Origin: JBHHYU01 sp046757725
GTDB taxonomy: Bacteria; Desulfobacterota; Binatia; UBA9968
Reading direction: 5' to 3'
DNA length: 15,436 nt
NCBI GenBank assembly: GCA_046757725.1
Contig: JBHHYU010000072.1
Location: 1 to 15,436 of the forward strand
Positions within the stretch are counted from its first letter, which is position 1; each line of letters begins with the position of its first letter. Shown here one piece after another: positions 15,233 through 15,436 of this stretch. The notes beneath the pieces are model-generated. The model did no database searches and was not told the DNA's origin. It saw nothing but the letters and a program-made list of their open reading frames with translations. The position numbers and the translations under genes are program-made.

Positions 15233-15295
15233 TCACACGACTACTACGGAGATTGAATTCAAGATACACGATTCCCGCCAGCGGACACAAGACAT
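15233..15295 (-). CDS. Possible 20-residue leader peptide upstream of secA
   Basis: A small ORF in the secA leader encodes MSCVRWRESCILNSISVVVV. Its ATG has AGAGGG six bases upstream, and it ends 22 nt before the secA start, between the predicted promoter and secA. The composition (two Cys, a terminal Val run) resembles no family I know. A regulatory leader peptide is possible; chance occurrence is equally plausible. Confidence 0.3.
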   Translation of the reverse strand: MSCVRWRESCILNSISVVVV

Positions 15296-15321
15296 GAAAA
15301 ACCCTCTGATACCATGAAGAG

Positions 15322-15351
15322 ATTATAACCTGGTATTGCCCAAAACAGCAA
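15322..15351 (-). promoter_or_regulatory. Sigma-70-type promoter for secA
   Basis: Reading the minus strand, TTGCTG (15346-15351) is followed after 18 bp by a perfect TATAAT (15322-15327). Transcription would start near 15315 and give a leader of about 105 nt before the secA ATG. The -10 is consensus, the -35 matches four of six positions. Confidence 0.6.
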
Positions 15352-15436
15352 AGAAACGGAGTCTGAAAGAAGACCAAACAGAAAGGAACGGACTCATGTC
15401 AACACATTGCTATCGCGCCAAGAGCCTACTCCGCCG
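15352..15436. other. Window edge upstream of secA
   Basis: No gene can be established here. A plus-strand ATG at 15396 with AAGGA eight bases upstream stays open to the window end (13 codons), which could be the start of a gene divergent from secA. Minus-strand frames close within about 45 nt of the edge and could equally be the tail of a gene upstream of secA. The visible sequence is too short to choose. Confidence 0.3.

Noticed and set aside
15396..15436. Possible start of a plus-strand gene divergent from secA
   Set aside because: Only 13 codons are visible; the ribosome-site match AAGGA is not enough to call a gene.

Overview
The window is a piece of a bacterial chromosome of roughly 50% GC, apparently from a Gram-negative environmental organism. 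A lineage such as NC10/Methylomirabilota, Nitrospirota or a deltaproteobacterium-like group would fit: secA followed by argJ, sigma-54 regulation, and PrsK/PrsR-type proteins of the exosortase/exopolysaccharide world occur in such bacteria. The sequence alone does not fix the phylum. I see no tRNA, rRNA, CRISPR array or intact mobile element.

Left part (1-2186): the 3' portion of a stand-alone adenylation-carrier protein (A-PCP) gene of the NRPS type, open at the left edge. Its TGA stop coincides with what looks like the left end of a decayed IS3-family insertion sequence: a TGACCTGCCCCC end, a short leader, a perfect Shine-Dalgarno, and an orfA start that dies after 19 codons.

Regulatory centre (2187-5096): on the minus strand, a soluble PAS-domain histidine kinase followed by an NtrC-type sigma-54 activator. 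They diverge from a plus-strand gene set across a 315-nt spacer. The spacer carries a good -24/-12 (sigma-54) promoter match facing the plus-strand genes, plus repeats upstream of it that could be activator sites.

Plus-strand group (5097-10411): a ThDP enzyme of the acetolactate-synthase superfamily, a PrsK-like histidine kinase that has lost most of its membrane domain, a PrsR-like response regulator that has lost its entire AAA+ sigma-54 ATPase domain, and a WbpA-type UDP-N-acetylhexosamine dehydrogenase. The family members and the dehydrogenase point to an exopolysaccharide (PEP-CTERM/exosortase-associated) locus. My working model (inference) is that the shortened PrsR can no longer activate sigma-54 polymerase, and that the neighbouring NtrC-type pair drives the sigma-54 promoter at 5049-5064 instead.

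Right part (10449-15436): housekeeping genes on the minus strand, secA followed by argJ, converging on the polysaccharide group. SecA is unusually long (1157 aa) because of a ~265-residue charged, helical, coiled-coil-like insertion inside the second nucleotide-binding domain. secA has a recognisable sigma-70 promoter and a leader carrying a 20-codon upstream ORF with its own ribosome site. The secA-argJ gap holds three stacked inverted repeats.
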